NCBI RefSeq assembly: GCF_928381405.1
Contig: NZ_CAKMSB010000009.1
Location: forward strand, 1-64,000
Source: Rothia nasisuis
GTDB lineage: Bacteria; Actinomycetota; Actinomycetes; Actinomycetales; Micrococcaceae
Length of the DNA: 64,000 bases
Reading direction: 5' to 3'
The notes under the pieces are model-generated. The model was not told where the DNA came from and searched no databases. It worked only from the letters and a program-made list of their open reading frames with translations. Numbering within the stretch: the first letter of the stretch is position 1; each line of letters begins with the position of its first letter. Both the position numbers and the translations under genes were made by a program. Positions 12,292-20,941 of the stretch are shown in pieces.

Positions 12292-12836
12292 TAGCGGGCC
12301 GCACCTGCCTGTTGCTGTGCGTCAAGGTCAGCCAGAAAACGATCGACTACACGTGCAGATCGCTCATCGTCATTGAGGGATTCGCCCACAATCTTGCCAG
12401 CCAGTGCAGTAGCCAGTGCGCCTACTTCAGTGCGAAGTGATGCTGTGGCTGCGGCACGTTCTGCCTCGATAGTCTTCTGGGCGTTCTCGGTGATACGAGC
12501 GGCCTCAGCGTTAGCGCGTTCCTTGGCTTCCGCTACAATGGCGTCGCCTTCAGCGCGTGCTTCCTCACGAATTTTCTGGGCTTCCAGACGAGCGCTTTCG
12601 AGCTGCTGGCCATACTCTTCGCGTGCTGCTGCGGCCTCTGCCTGGGCCTTTTCGGCCTTGGCTAGACCACCCTCAATGGCTTCCTTACGGTCCTGGTAAA
12701 TCTTTTCAAAGGCCGGGACGACGTACTTGGAAACGATGAAGAGGAGGATCAGGAACCCGATGGCGGTAATGGCTATTTCCCAGACGTTAGGGATGACAGG
12801 GTTTGCGCCTTCTCCTGCTGCCATTAGATGAGTCAT
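12291..12836 (-). CDS. atpF: ATP synthase Fo subunit b
   Basis: A 181-residue b subunit with one N-terminal membrane helix (EIAITAIGFLILLFIVSKYV) and then a long, highly charged, alanine-rich coiled coil (about residues 50-170) that forms the peripheral stalk and contacts delta. Confidence 0.95.
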   Translation of the reverse strand: MTHLMAAGEGANPVIPNVWEIAITAIGFLILLFIVSKYVVPAFEKIYQDRKEAIEGGLAKAEKAQAEAAAAREEYGQQLESARLEAQKIREEARAEGDAIVAEAKERANAEAARITENAQKTIEAERAAATASLRTEVGALATALAGKIVGESLNDDERSARVVDRFLADLDAQQQAGAAR

Positions 12837-12890
12837 AGGGGGTTTTCCTGTTCTATAGTTCGGTCAAGAATTTTCGGCGGATGCCGGAAA

Positions 12891-13103
12891 TTACTGCATG
12901 ATAAACGCAAGAACCAGGCCAAGAATCGCCAACGCTTCAACCAGAGCGAAGCCCAGGAAGAGCATGGGCTGCAGGGTGCGCTGTGACTCGGGCTGACGGG
13001 CAACGGAGGTCATGTAGGCAGCAAAGATAAGGCCTACACCGATACCGCCGCCGATTGCTGACAGGCCGTACCCTACTGCGGTAAGTGAACCGGTGATTTC
13101 CAT
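12891..13103 (-). CDS. atpE: ATP synthase Fo subunit c
   Basis: A 70-residue two-helix c-ring subunit. The first helix is glycine-rich ([18 protein letters not shown]), the loop contains RQPE, and the second helix carries the ion-binding glutamate in [11 protein letters not shown]. The residue after the Glu is Ala rather than Ser/Thr and the first helix lacks the Na+-type Gln, so proton coupling is expected. Confidence 0.97.
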   Translation of the reverse strand: MEITGSLTAVGYGLSAIGGGIGVGLIFAAYMTSVARQPESQRTLQPMLFLGFALVEALAILGLVLAFIMQ

Positions 13104-13241
13104 GTGGTTTGTTTCCTTTCACAGTGCCCGAGCTATTCGATGTGTGTAGCGCTCAGACAGAGTTGATATGGTGGACACTCCCCGCCGAGGCGGGTTGCTT
13201 TTCTCGTCCGGCCGGGGTGACCTGCCGGAGAAAACCTATTT
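13104..13241 (-). other. atpB-atpE intergenic region with hairpins
   Basis: A 138-base gap inside the atp operon, with GC-rich hairpin potential near 13180-13235, for example CCCGCC-gag-GGCGGG. It contains no ORF. Such structure could tune the relative expression of a and c, which are needed in a 1:~10 ratio; that role is inference. Confidence 0.4.
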
Positions 13242-14045
13242 TTAGTGGCCTTCTGAGACTGAGCCCTGCAGGTAGACCGCAAGGAGCAGGGTGAAGACGT
13301 AGGCCTGGATGCACTGAATCATCAGCTCCAGGAAGTAGAGGAAGATACCCAGGGCGCCGGAACCGATTGAGGCCAGAGCCGCGACACCGCCAGCTTCCAT
13401 AATCAGATACTGGGTCAGTGATGCTGCAACCATGAGCGCCAGGTGACCACCGAACATGGTAGCGAAGAGACGCAGGGCGTGAGTTGCGGGGCGAATCAGC
13501 AGGTTAGACATGAACTCAATCGGAATGAGAATCACGTAGACCAGCGGCGGGACGCCGGGGGGCATGGTCATATCTTTCATGAACCCACCAAAGCCCTTAC
13601 GCTTGATACCAACACCAACCCAGGTCAGGTAGGCGATACCGGCCAGGGCGTAGGCAGAACCTACGTGTGACATGGTGGGTAGCTGGATGACGGGGACCGA
13701 ACCGTAAAGGTTATTGACCAGAATGAAGAAGAAGAAGGTGAAGAGAATGGGAACGAAGGGCTTATAGTGGTGGACACCAATGAGTTCCTTGCCCAGACTG
13801 TTACGCACCAACCCGTAACCCATTTCACCCACGAACTGGGTGCGGGAGGGCACCATGGCGCGCTTACGGGCTGCGAACAGGAAGAAGCCAGCAACGATGA
13901 CCACCGAAAGCAGGATCAGGACGGTGTGCTTGCCGAATTCAAAATTACCGATGGTGAAGAATGCAGGTAGATGCATATCGTCAATGGTGGGCGGAACGTA
14001 GCCTTGCTGTTCTCCCGCTGCGACAACTAGCCCGTTTGAAATCAA
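13242..14045 (-). CDS. atpB: ATP synthase Fo subunit a
   Basis: A 267-residue membrane subunit with about six membrane segments. The essential arginine facing the c ring is in HALRLFATMFGGH. The motif FVPILFTFFFFILVNNLYG is also conserved. It is the first structural gene of the operon after the accessory genes. Confidence 0.95.
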   Translation of the reverse strand: MISNGLVVAAGEQQGYVPPTIDDMHLPAFFTIGNFEFGKHTVLILLSVVIVAGFFLFAARKRAMVPSRTQFVGEMGYGLVRNSLGKELIGVHHYKPFVPILFTFFFFILVNNLYGSVPVIQLPTMSHVGSAYALAGIAYLTWVGVGIKRKGFGGFMKDMTMPPGVPPLVYVILIPIEFMSNLLIRPATHALRLFATMFGGHLALMVAASLTQYLIMEAGGVAALASIGSGALGIFLYFLELMIQCIQAYVFTLLLAVYLQGSVSEGH

Positions 14046-14142
14046 GGCAAGTCCTTTCTTGCTTCGTGTTGGCCGCTGCTACCAGCAACCTCAGAGGTGT
14101 AAAGAATCAAAGTACTGTGTGTGCCAGCTCCGAGGAGCGGTC

Positions 14143-14406
14143 TTAGTTTTTGCTCTGCTGCAGATGGATGTACACCAGGTATATTCCACCGAAAGCACCT
14201 AGCAGTGCGCCGACCCAAACAATCCAGGTGGTCCCTAGTAAGTGGTCCAGACCATAGCCTATCAAAGACCAGATACCAATGCCTATCATGACATAGAGCA
14301 AAGTCATAAAAGCACCGGCTGTTCCGCCCCCGGCTACGAGGTCGCCAGCTGATCGGAGCTGCTTATCTTGCTTGTACCACTTACGGTCAGTTTTACCCAC
14401 GTGCAT
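14143..14406 (-). CDS. AtpZ/AtpI-like small membrane protein
   Basis: An 87-residue protein with two membrane helices, a basic N-terminus and a Gly-rich first helix (GAFMTLLYVMIGIGIWSLIG), followed by GALLGAFGGIYLVYIHL. It resembles the AtpZ family, which accompanies F-ATPases and has been linked to assembly or Mg2+ handling. AAAGGAG lies very close (3 bases) to the ATG at 14406; a GTG two codons later has better spacing, so the start is uncertain by two residues. Confidence 0.7.
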   Translation of the reverse strand: MHVGKTDRKWYKQDKQLRSAGDLVAGGGTAGAFMTLLYVMIGIGIWSLIGYGLDHLLGTTWIVWVGALLGAFGGIYLVYIHLQQSKN

Positions 14407-14424
14407 ATGCTCCTTTGGCTCACT

Positions 14425-14850
14425 TCATCCTACCGAATCAAAGTAGAGGATTCTCTGTCTCGTGATAATTCGTGTCTCTATGACGAGCTGAACCGCAAGG
14501 CCCAGTACCGCGCCTACTAGTAGCCACCCGTTGCGGAAATCTTCCGGTACAGGGGCTAGCAGCAACAGACCTGTGAAAACCAAAATTTTGACGGGATAGG
14601 AGGCAGCTAGGGCCACCGCCGCCGCCTTCATCGACTTCTTCTCGGCCAGAATTACTGTGACAATTCCAACTGCGAAGCTACAGTAAACAAGTGCCAGGCC
14701 GGTAACAAACCCACCCGCAGCCGATTTACCGGTAGTCAGTGCTCCCACCATCGTACCGACCAAGGCCACAATAGCCAAAGCGCGTGAGACAGAAACAAAC
14801 ATCCTGCGCCAGGGCAGCTCCCCTATGCCAAGGGGTTTGTTTCTAGCCAC
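14425..14850 (-). CDS. AtpI-like protein (ATP synthase subunit I)
   Basis: A 141-residue protein with four predicted membrane helices, located in the position of the actinobacterial atpI gene between the sugar-phosphate transferase and atpB. Its start overlaps the end of the upstream transferase gene by 8 bases. AtpI proteins assist c-ring assembly in other bacteria. Sequence conservation in this family is low, so the call relies largely on topology and synteny. Confidence 0.7.
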   Translation of the reverse strand: MARNKPLGIGELPWRRMFVSVSRALAIVALVGTMVGALTTGKSAAGGFVTGLALVYCSFAVGIVTVILAEKKSMKAAAVALAASYPVKILVFTGLLLLAPVPEDFRNGWLLVGAVLGLAVQLVIETRIITRQRILYFDSVG

Positions 14851-15865
14851 GTGAGCTCACTTTTCGAATCAGAGTTGGCAGAGTCAGGTAGAGGGCGAGT
14901 ATGACCAGGACGGCCAGGGCAGCACCCAGGGCGTTTTGGGTTTCAAAGGGAAGAGAACCCACCGTAATAACGGTGACCAAAACTGTGGTAAGTGTCACCA
15001 CACCGGCTGCGCCAAGATGGCTCATTCCTGCGTCCGTAAGACGCTGATAGGTGTGGGTACGGTGAGGCTTATACCATTGCTCCCCCTGGCTGATTCTTCG
15101 GAAGAGGGTGCTACCTGTGTCTGCAAGATAAACCAGCAGTGGGGCCAGAATATATTCCACGTAGACACCAGAGAGAAAGGCCCCTACCGCCATGCAGGCA
15201 ATGGCCCCGCCCAGAAAATAGGATCCCGCATCTCCTAAGAAAACGTTTTTACCGGTGCGCACGTTCCAGGGCAAAAAGGCTAGGTAGGCTGCCGCCACCG
15301 AGGCGCCCCCCGCAAGGAGCCAGGGCATCTGATTGACCCATCCCGCGTAGGCGTAGGCTCCGCCTACGACCAGGCCGTGCAAACCAGAGATGCCGTTGAT
15401 GCCGTCCATGAAGTTGACCACATTGATGTAGGCGGTAACCGCAAAGGCCCCAAGCGGGATCCAAAAGACGGATGTGCCAAGCATGAGAGTCATGCCAATG
15501 GTCACTATCAGGCCGATGGCCAGCTGGGCCGACGCTCGCACACTAATTGAAACGCCCCGGTAGTCTTCGAGCCACCCCAGCAGGCCCGAGGTGACCATGC
15601 CGAACAGAACGAAGACAGCGATTGAACGGTCTGTGAAGATTTGCCCGTCCACCAGAGCAAGGAAATAGCCGGCTATAGCAGCCAGCGCAGTAGCCAGCCC
15701 CATTCCCCGGAAAACCGGGGAGGAATGCGAAGAGCGCGCTGTGGGTATATCGACCAGATTCCACCGGTGTAGCAGAGGCCGAACGGCATACGGTAGCAGC
15801 AGGCCCAGCACCAGAGCTAGGCTGCCGGGAACAAGGACGAGAGCGATGAGCTGATCGGTGGTCAT
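14843..15865 (-). CDS. Polyprenyl-phosphate sugar-1-phosphate transferase (MraY/WecA family)
   Basis: A 340-residue multispanning membrane enzyme of the MraY/WecA/WbpL superfamily, which moves a UDP-sugar phosphate onto undecaprenyl phosphate to start a surface glycan. Key motifs are NFMDGINGISGLHG, FLGDAGSYFLGG and the cytoplasmic histidine loop KPHRTHTYQRL. The last is closer to the HR(S/T)HxYQ form of WbpL-type enzymes than to MraY. It occupies the wecA/rfe slot just before atpI seen in other Actinobacteria. The start overlaps the upstream dehydratase gene by 4 bases (ATGA). Together with that gene it probably initiates with a UDP-4-keto- or amino-deoxy sugar, or with GlcNAc. Confidence 0.85.
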   Translation of the reverse strand: MTTDQLIALVLVPGSLALVLGLLLPYAVRPLLHRWNLVDIPTARSSHSSPVFRGMGLATALAAIAGYFLALVDGQIFTDRSIAVFVLFGMVTSGLLGWLEDYRGVSISVRASAQLAIGLIVTIGMTLMLGTSVFWIPLGAFAVTAYINVVNFMDGINGISGLHGLVVGGAYAYAGWVNQMPWLLAGGASVAAAYLAFLPWNVRTGKNVFLGDAGSYFLGGAIACMAVGAFLSGVYVEYILAPLLVYLADTGSTLFRRISQGEQWYKPHRTHTYQRLTDAGMSHLGAAGVVTLTTVLVTVITVGSLPFETQNALGAALAVLVILALYLTLPTLIRKVSSRG

Positions 15866-17727
15866 GAAGCCTCCTGCCCTCGGTGCTCTGTTCGGTTATA
15901 GCCGCGGTGCGCCCGATAGTTAGCGAGCCAGGCACCATAGTCAAGTGTGGCCGGGTCGAGGGCCGGTGAGGCAGCTCGCATGATATGGCCGTTCTCCTTG
16001 CTGGGCAGGTGCTTTTCGCCCTCACCAAACAGTACCTCGTCCCGCTTCTCACCGGCACGTAGGCCAATAACCTCGATTGCCACATCGTACCTCTCGTAGA
16101 GGCGGCGCATATTCTCAGCTACGGTGAGAATTTTGACCGGATCCCCCATATCAAGCACCAACACCTCCCCCTGTTCGCCGATGGCACCTGCCAACATTAC
16201 CAGCAGGCAGGCATCGGGAATCAGCATAAAGTAACGGGTAGCCTCTCGGTCGGTGACCGTGATTGGCCCGCCGTCCATAATCTGCTTGGTGAAGAGAGGC
16301 TTGATGGAGCCGCGCGAACCAAAAACATTGCCAAAGCGCACCGATACGTACCGCCTGCCCGTTGCCTGCCCGTACCAGCTGGTCAGCATCTCTGCGCTAC
16401 GTTTGGACTGGCCCAGAGCTGTGGTGGGATCTGCCGCCTTATCGGTAGAAATATTGACAAACACGTCAACATCAACGTGAGCTGAAGCCTTAAGTACATT
16501 GGCGGTACCCACTGTATTCGTCTTATAGGCCTCCTTAGGATAAGCCTCCAAGGCTGAGACATGTTTGAGGGCAGCAGCGTGAAACACAACCTCAGGTTGA
16601 CGTTCAACAAATACCGCTTCAAGTGCCTCATAGTCCCTCACGTCGGCCAGAATAACGCTGGGGTCATCAAGACTCGACAGCCCGGTCAGCGAGTAACGTG
16701 TATCCATCAAGAGCGACTCATCGCGATCAAGCATCATCAGTTCAGCCGGTTCATAGAACATGATTTGACGGCAGAGCTCAGAACCGATGGACCCACCCGC
16801 ACCCGTGACAAGCACGCGGCGTCCTTTCACATAGCCCTCAATCAGGCTGTTATCAATCTTGTAGTCAATCTGACCACGAATCTTCTCGAGCAGCTCACGT
16901 TCGTTGCTCTCAAAGCTTCTGCCCTCCTGCTTGACGGTATCAGGGACGGCAGACGAAATACGCGTCACCTCCACCCCCAACTCTCGCATGGCCTGCGATA
17001 CGCGCACTAGTCGGCGCTCAGAAATCTCCTCACCGATAGCGATGAAAAGTTTATCGACGTTGTGCCGCTTCACGAGCTGCGGCAGGTCTGCGCTTGTACC
17101 TTCAACCTTAACTGAATGGATGCGGGCGTTGCGCATCGTTGGATCATCATCGACAATAGCCACGGGCAGGTACTTGGCTTTAGGGTCACTCATGAGCGAG
17201 GAGACCAGGTTACGCCCCACAAACCCGGCACCGTACACCAGGGCCCGCTGCAGCCCCTCCCCCGTGGGGCGGTTGTTGATTTCTTCGTAGATTCGCTTGA
17301 TATAGCGAAAGCCCATCATAAGTAAGAGAGCAATCGGCAAAGCAATAATGGCTACCGACCGGGGAACCCCAAATGACCGCGAAGACAAAAAGAGAATAGC
17401 CTGCAACATAATGGTGCTCATAGCTACCAGAGGGTAGAGCTTGAGGCTCTCCTCTAAAGAACCATAGCTCAACCGCCCGCGATAAAGGCCAATCATGAGA
17501 CCACCTGCCACCTGGAACAGTATGGCAAGGAGAGCAAAGGTAACCAGGCCGCCTACGTCAATCTGAGTAAGGTCCATGCCGTACCGCAAGATAAAGGCGG
17601 CAGGTAGCGCTACAAGCCAGGCCAGGGAGTCCAGAGCCATCTGGACGTATTTCCACCAGCTCTTGCGTTCGGGGCTGGTTGAGACAAGGGGCAAAGAGGC
17701 GGTTTGTAAAGACACCTGTTTAGGCAC
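15862..17727 (-). CDS. Membrane UDP-sugar 4,6-dehydratase (WbpM/PglF/CapD-like)
   Basis: A 621-residue protein with four or five N-terminal membrane helices (about residues 25-130), a first Rossmann-like domain (LVYGAGFVGRNLVSSL, about residue 165), and a C-terminal extended SDR domain with GAGGSIGSELCRQ (about residue 310) and STDKAADPTTALGQSKR (about residue 425). This is the layout of WbpM/PglF-type UDP-GlcNAc 4,6-dehydratases. The position of the usual SDR tyrosine (YxxxK) is Leu here, while WbpM/PglF carry Met. The start is a GTG with AAGGAGGG upstream, overlapping the glycosyltransferase gene by 8 bases. It should supply a UDP-4-keto-6-deoxy sugar for the following transferase. Confidence 0.85.
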   Translation of the reverse strand: MPKQVSLQTASLPLVSTSPERKSWWKYVQMALDSLAWLVALPAAFILRYGMDLTQIDVGGLVTFALLAILFQVAGGLMIGLYRGRLSYGSLEESLKLYPLVAMSTIMLQAILFLSSRSFGVPRSVAIIALPIALLLMMGFRYIKRIYEEINNRPTGEGLQRALVYGAGFVGRNLVSSLMSDPKAKYLPVAIVDDDPTMRNARIHSVKVEGTSADLPQLVKRHNVDKLFIAIGEEISERRLVRVSQAMRELGVEVTRISSAVPDTVKQEGRSFESNERELLEKIRGQIDYKIDNSLIEGYVKGRRVLVTGAGGSIGSELCRQIMFYEPAELMMLDRDESLLMDTRYSLTGLSSLDDPSVILADVRDYEALEAVFVERQPEVVFHAAALKHVSALEAYPKEAYKTNTVGTANVLKASAHVDVDVFVNISTDKAADPTTALGQSKRSAEMLTSWYGQATGRRYVSVRFGNVFGSRGSIKPLFTKQIMDGGPITVTDREATRYFMLIPDACLLVMLAGAIGEQGEVLVLDMGDPVKILTVAENMRRLYERYDVAIEVIGLRAGEKRDEVLFGEGEKHLPSKENGHIMRAASPALDPATLDYGAWLANYRAHRGYNRTEHRGQEAS

Positions 17728-19570
17728 CGCGTCCCTCCTTCTTATCTCCCAGCGGGGTTCGATTGGTCATCATTCTAAAAGCTTGAGTGCGTAGAGCTTC
17801 TGGGGCGAGCCGGTACATACCTCGTACGGCCAGGTTCTGCGCAAAGCGGGCTAGTGTCAGAGCGCCTCCGCTGTATAGCCGACGCTGTATAGCTAAGTCC
17901 TTACGCAGGGCACCCAGCCCACCGCGCCGGGTATAGGCAGAACTCACCCGGTAGCGCACCAGAGGCTGGTCGAGGTTGCCCAAAACGAACCCGGCCCGAC
18001 TCATGCGAGTCCACAGCCAGTAGTCCTCAGCTCCGGGAACCTCAACGTAACTGCCTACCGCCTGAACCGCACGTGTGCGGAAAACCACAGTGGGGTGCAA
18101 CATGGGATTACGCTTGGGTAGGAGCTCGCGAATGGTGCGGGCCCCGGTGGCCACCCGCCGAGTAGCCACAGGCGTGGCGGGGTCTCCGTCGAACTCATAC
18201 ATAGCGCTCCCCAGCACATCGTACCGGCCCTGAGCGAGTTGCGGAATCTGGGTGGCGAAGCGCTGGGGCTCCGAGATGTCGTCGGAGTCGGCACGAGCAA
18301 CTATATCGAAGCTAACCGCCTCAAGCCCTTCACGGAGGGCAGCTGCCAGGCCGTGATTCTTTGCCAAGACAAGGTGCTTTACCGGTATTGGCAACTGCGC
18401 CGTCACCTCGGTGACAACACGAATCAGCTCAGCCGGGACCGGCCCGTCCTGCACCAGCACCACCTCAGTCGGGGCCAGCTTCTGATCCACGGTGTTCGAT
18501 AGGAGGGCCTGGCGCAGAGCCTGCGGGTCATCACCTGAATAGAAACTCATGAGGAGAGAAAAGCGGTCGTCCTCGGTGTAGCTAGCACGCACTCGCTCAG
18601 CCAGGGTGGGCCTTTCAAGCTTATAGACCCCCTGCAAAACCTCACTGTTCGGCCTATAGCCGGCCGCAGCGTCTTTAATCCCGTTCAGGAGATAGCCGAG
18701 GTAGGTCTTCTTTTCATCGGTACGCACCAGAGTATTCACCCACAGGCGAACGGTTGAACCACCGTAAAGAATCTTCTCCACCGGGGTCAAAGTGCGGCGG
18801 GCACAAAACACCCAGAGCTTGTTACGCACGTCATTGTAAAAGCGGGGGCCGGGCTTGGCATCTGTGGTACCAAAAGTTGTGGTGTGGTGCAGGGCCACCG
18901 AGCGATCCGTAGCGATACCGCGTGAGTGATGAATCAGACGGGTGGTGTATTCAAAATCGTCATTCCAGATGAAGAAGTCAGCGATAGGTAAATCGGTAGC
19001 ACGCATAGCGGCACCGTCCATGAGAATCGAGACAAAGGAGGCCGAACGGATGGGGCGCGCTCCCACCATCGCGGCGCGCTCGGTCCGATTCTCTCCGGCA
19101 CGAAACATGGTGCGCATGGTATTCATGGGGTGGTCACGCCCATCGGTCCACACCACCTTCGACGCTACCACAGCAGGGCGCTCGGCCAGCACCGGTGAAT
19201 AACGCACCCAGGCTCGGTAGGCTTCAGCCAGCGTATGTTCGGTGGGTTCGGTGTCGTCGTCCATCACCCACACAAGATCAGCATCATGACGGCTCAGGGC
19301 CCGGTCAATGCCCACGGTAAATCCACCGGCGCCTCCCACGTTAGAGGGCAGGTGCACAACATCAAGTGGCAGGCTGTAGGTCAGGGAGCTCAGGTAGGCG
19401 GCCGTGTCATCGGTCGAAGCGTTGTTAATCAGGACGACGGTGGTGGGAGTCAGCTCCCCGGAAGCTATTCCAGCGAGGGTCTGCTCAAGCAGCTCACGCC
19501 TGTTATAGGTCACCACAACGGCAACGATACGCTCGGTGCCCGCTGGGGCGATGAGCTGAGGGGAGACCAT
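17720..19570 (-). CDS. Bifunctional-looking double GT2 glycosyltransferase
   Basis: A 616-residue protein containing two GT-A domains. Residues 10-300 resemble the GlfT/rhamnosyltransferase type, with VAVVVTYNRRELLEQTL, NNASTDDT, NVGGAGGF and VWVMDDDTEP. Residues 335-560 are a second GT2 domain with LLMSFYSGDDPQAL, EVVLVQDGPVP, NHGLAAALREGL and ADSDDISEP. Both DXD-type metal sites (DDD and DSDD) are intact, so both halves may be active and add successive sugars to the lipid-linked glycan started by the two downstream genes. First gene of the glycan operon. The acceptor and sugars are not predictable. Confidence 0.82.
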   Translation of the reverse strand: MVSPQLIAPAGTERIVAVVVTYNRRELLEQTLAGIASGELTPTTVVLINNASTDDTAAYLSSLTYSLPLDVVHLPSNVGGAGGFTVGIDRALSRHDADLVWVMDDDTEPTEHTLAEAYRAWVRYSPVLAERPAVVASKVVWTDGRDHPMNTMRTMFRAGENRTERAAMVGARPIRSASFVSILMDGAAMRATDLPIADFFIWNDDFEYTTRLIHHSRGIATDRSVALHHTTTFGTTDAKPGPRFYNDVRNKLWVFCARRTLTPVEKILYGGSTVRLWVNTLVRTDEKKTYLGYLLNGIKDAAAGYRPNSEVLQGVYKLERPTLAERVRASYTEDDRFSLLMSFYSGDDPQALRQALLSNTVDQKLAPTEVVLVQDGPVPAELIRVVTEVTAQLPIPVKHLVLAKNHGLAAALREGLEAVSFDIVARADSDDISEPQRFATQIPQLAQGRYDVLGSAMYEFDGDPATPVATRRVATGARTIRELLPKRNPMLHPTVVFRTRAVQAVGSYVEVPGAEDYWLWTRMSRAGFVLGNLDQPLVRYRVSSAYTRRGGLGALRKDLAIQRRLYSGGALTLARFAQNLAVRGMYRLAPEALRTQAFRMMTNRTPLGDKKEGRGA

Positions 19571-19610
19571 GAAGGCAGATCCTTTCGTGAGGGTGAGGCT
19601 ATCTGCGGCA

Positions 19611-19624
19611 GAGTGTTAACACTC
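19611..19624. promoter_or_regulatory. 14-bp perfect palindrome, candidate operator
   Basis: GAGTGTTAACACTC is a perfect palindrome in the 259-base divergent region between the glycosyltransferase gene (minus) and the SDR gene (plus), about 41 bases upstream of the former's start. It could be an operator for the glycan operon. The regulator is unknown. The rest of the gap contains no gene. Confidence 0.4.
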
Positions 19625-19829
19625 CCGACGCGGGGCGGGCGGAGCACGCGGCACACTACCAGAAGTTTACCTAACTCATCCGTCGATTTCTCTGCCGGGC
19701 CGCCCAAGAGGGCAGGAACAACCTGGCCGGGTCAACAAGCCGAGCCCAGCCTTACGTGTTTTTGGGCTCATCCTGTGTCACCCTAGAAGAGGGCATCACC
19801 GCCCTCACCCCTAGCGATGGAGTTACGGC

Positions 19830-20900
19830 ATGGCACAAGCCACCTGGAAAGTTATCGGTGCAAGCGGATTTGTGGGTTCGTCCATTGTGGCGCGGCTAGC
19901 GGCTGAGGGTCTTACCTTCGAAGCTGTTGAAGCGCCTCGCCTGCTCACACGAACCACCGATGCCCAGGAAATTATCGTTGAAGCCCGCAAGCTTGACGGG
20001 ATTATCGACACCCTCGCTGAGTCGTTTGCCGGTTGCGACGTGGTAATCAACGCCTCGGGGCTTGCCGCCCCAGACCAGGAGGATCTTGCGCCCCTGCTGG
20101 GCGCTAACGCTCTGCTACCTGCCGTCATTGCCATTGCGGCCCAACGAACGGGAGTTTCACGGGTCATCCATATGAGCTCTGCCGCTGTGCTTGGCCCGGT
20201 TACGGAGCTGACCCCTACCGAGACCGCAGCCCCCTTTTCTGCCTACTCTTTCTCGAAGGCCCTGGGCGAGGAGGTGCTCTTGCTGTTGCGGTCCTTTATC
20301 GAAAGGACCGCTGCTGCGGGGCAGGCGCCCGGATCGCAGGGTTCCAAATACCCCGCAGCCCCCAGTTCATCCCCCGCTCAGGTTGCCGGTGACCACGCTG
20401 TAGAGCTCTGCATTATCCGTGCAACGAGCGTTCAGGGGCGCGGACGCCGCACCACCGAAGCCTTCGCTAAAATTGCCAGCTCACCACTGGCCTCAGTAGC
20501 AGGGCGTTCCCCCCGCCGCACCCCGGTCTCATCCAACTATGCCCTGGCTGAGTTCGTGCATCGGGTCGCTGCCTTTGAGGGGCCTCTACCCCCCGTGGTG
20601 ATGCAGCCCTGGGAGGGTTCAACAACCGAGTCAGTTTTGGTAGATGCCGGACGCCGTTACCCCCTCCACCTGCCAGTCCCGCTGTGCCGCGCGCTCATCA
20701 CCGCAGGCTACAAGGTGTCAGAGCTACTGGGCGACCGTTTAACCGGCCCTGTGCGCAGGGTGGAGGTCATGTGGTTCGGCCAGGATATTGACGACTCCTG
20801 GGCCCGCACGCAGGGGCTGGTTCCAACCCCGCGTGTCTCCGAAGTGCTACGCACTGCTCACTCAGCCCTTGGAGCTAAGCGAGATCGCCGCTTTCAATAG
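19830..20900 (+). CDS. NAD(P)-dependent epimerase/dehydratase, extended SDR
   Basis: A 356-residue extended short-chain dehydrogenase/reductase with the nucleotide-binding motif IGASGFVGSSIV near the N-terminus, MSSAAVLGP for the catalytic Ser, and YSFSK for the YxxxK pair. GGAG seven bases before the ATG supports the start. A Ser/Pro/Gln-rich insert at about residues 165-190 is atypical. It is divergent from the glycan operon and likely modifies a nucleotide sugar, but the substrate is not identifiable. Confidence 0.78.
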   Translation: MAQATWKVIGASGFVGSSIVARLAAEGLTFEAVEAPRLLTRTTDAQEIIVEARKLDGIIDTLAESFAGCDVVINASGLAAPDQEDLAPLLGANALLPAVIAIAAQRTGVSRVIHMSSAAVLGPVTELTPTETAAPFSAYSFSKALGEEVLLLLRSFIERTAAAGQAPGSQGSKYPAAPSSSPAQVAGDHAVELCIIRATSVQGRGRRTTEAFAKIASSPLASVAGRSPRRTPVSSNYALAEFVHRVAAFEGPLPPVVMQPWEGSTTESVLVDAGRRYPLHLPVPLCRALITAGYKVSELLGDRLTGPVRRVEVMWFGQDIDDSWARTQGLVPTPRVSEVLRTAHSALGAKRDRRFQ

Positions 20901-20941
20901 CGTCAGCTCACAGAGCACCTGAAGCAAGGGTTTCAGCCCGC

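Noticed and set aside
15543-16085. 180-codon minus-strand frame overlapping two glycan genes
   Set aside because: It overlaps the sugar-phosphate transferase and dehydratase genes in another frame; both of those have clear motifs.
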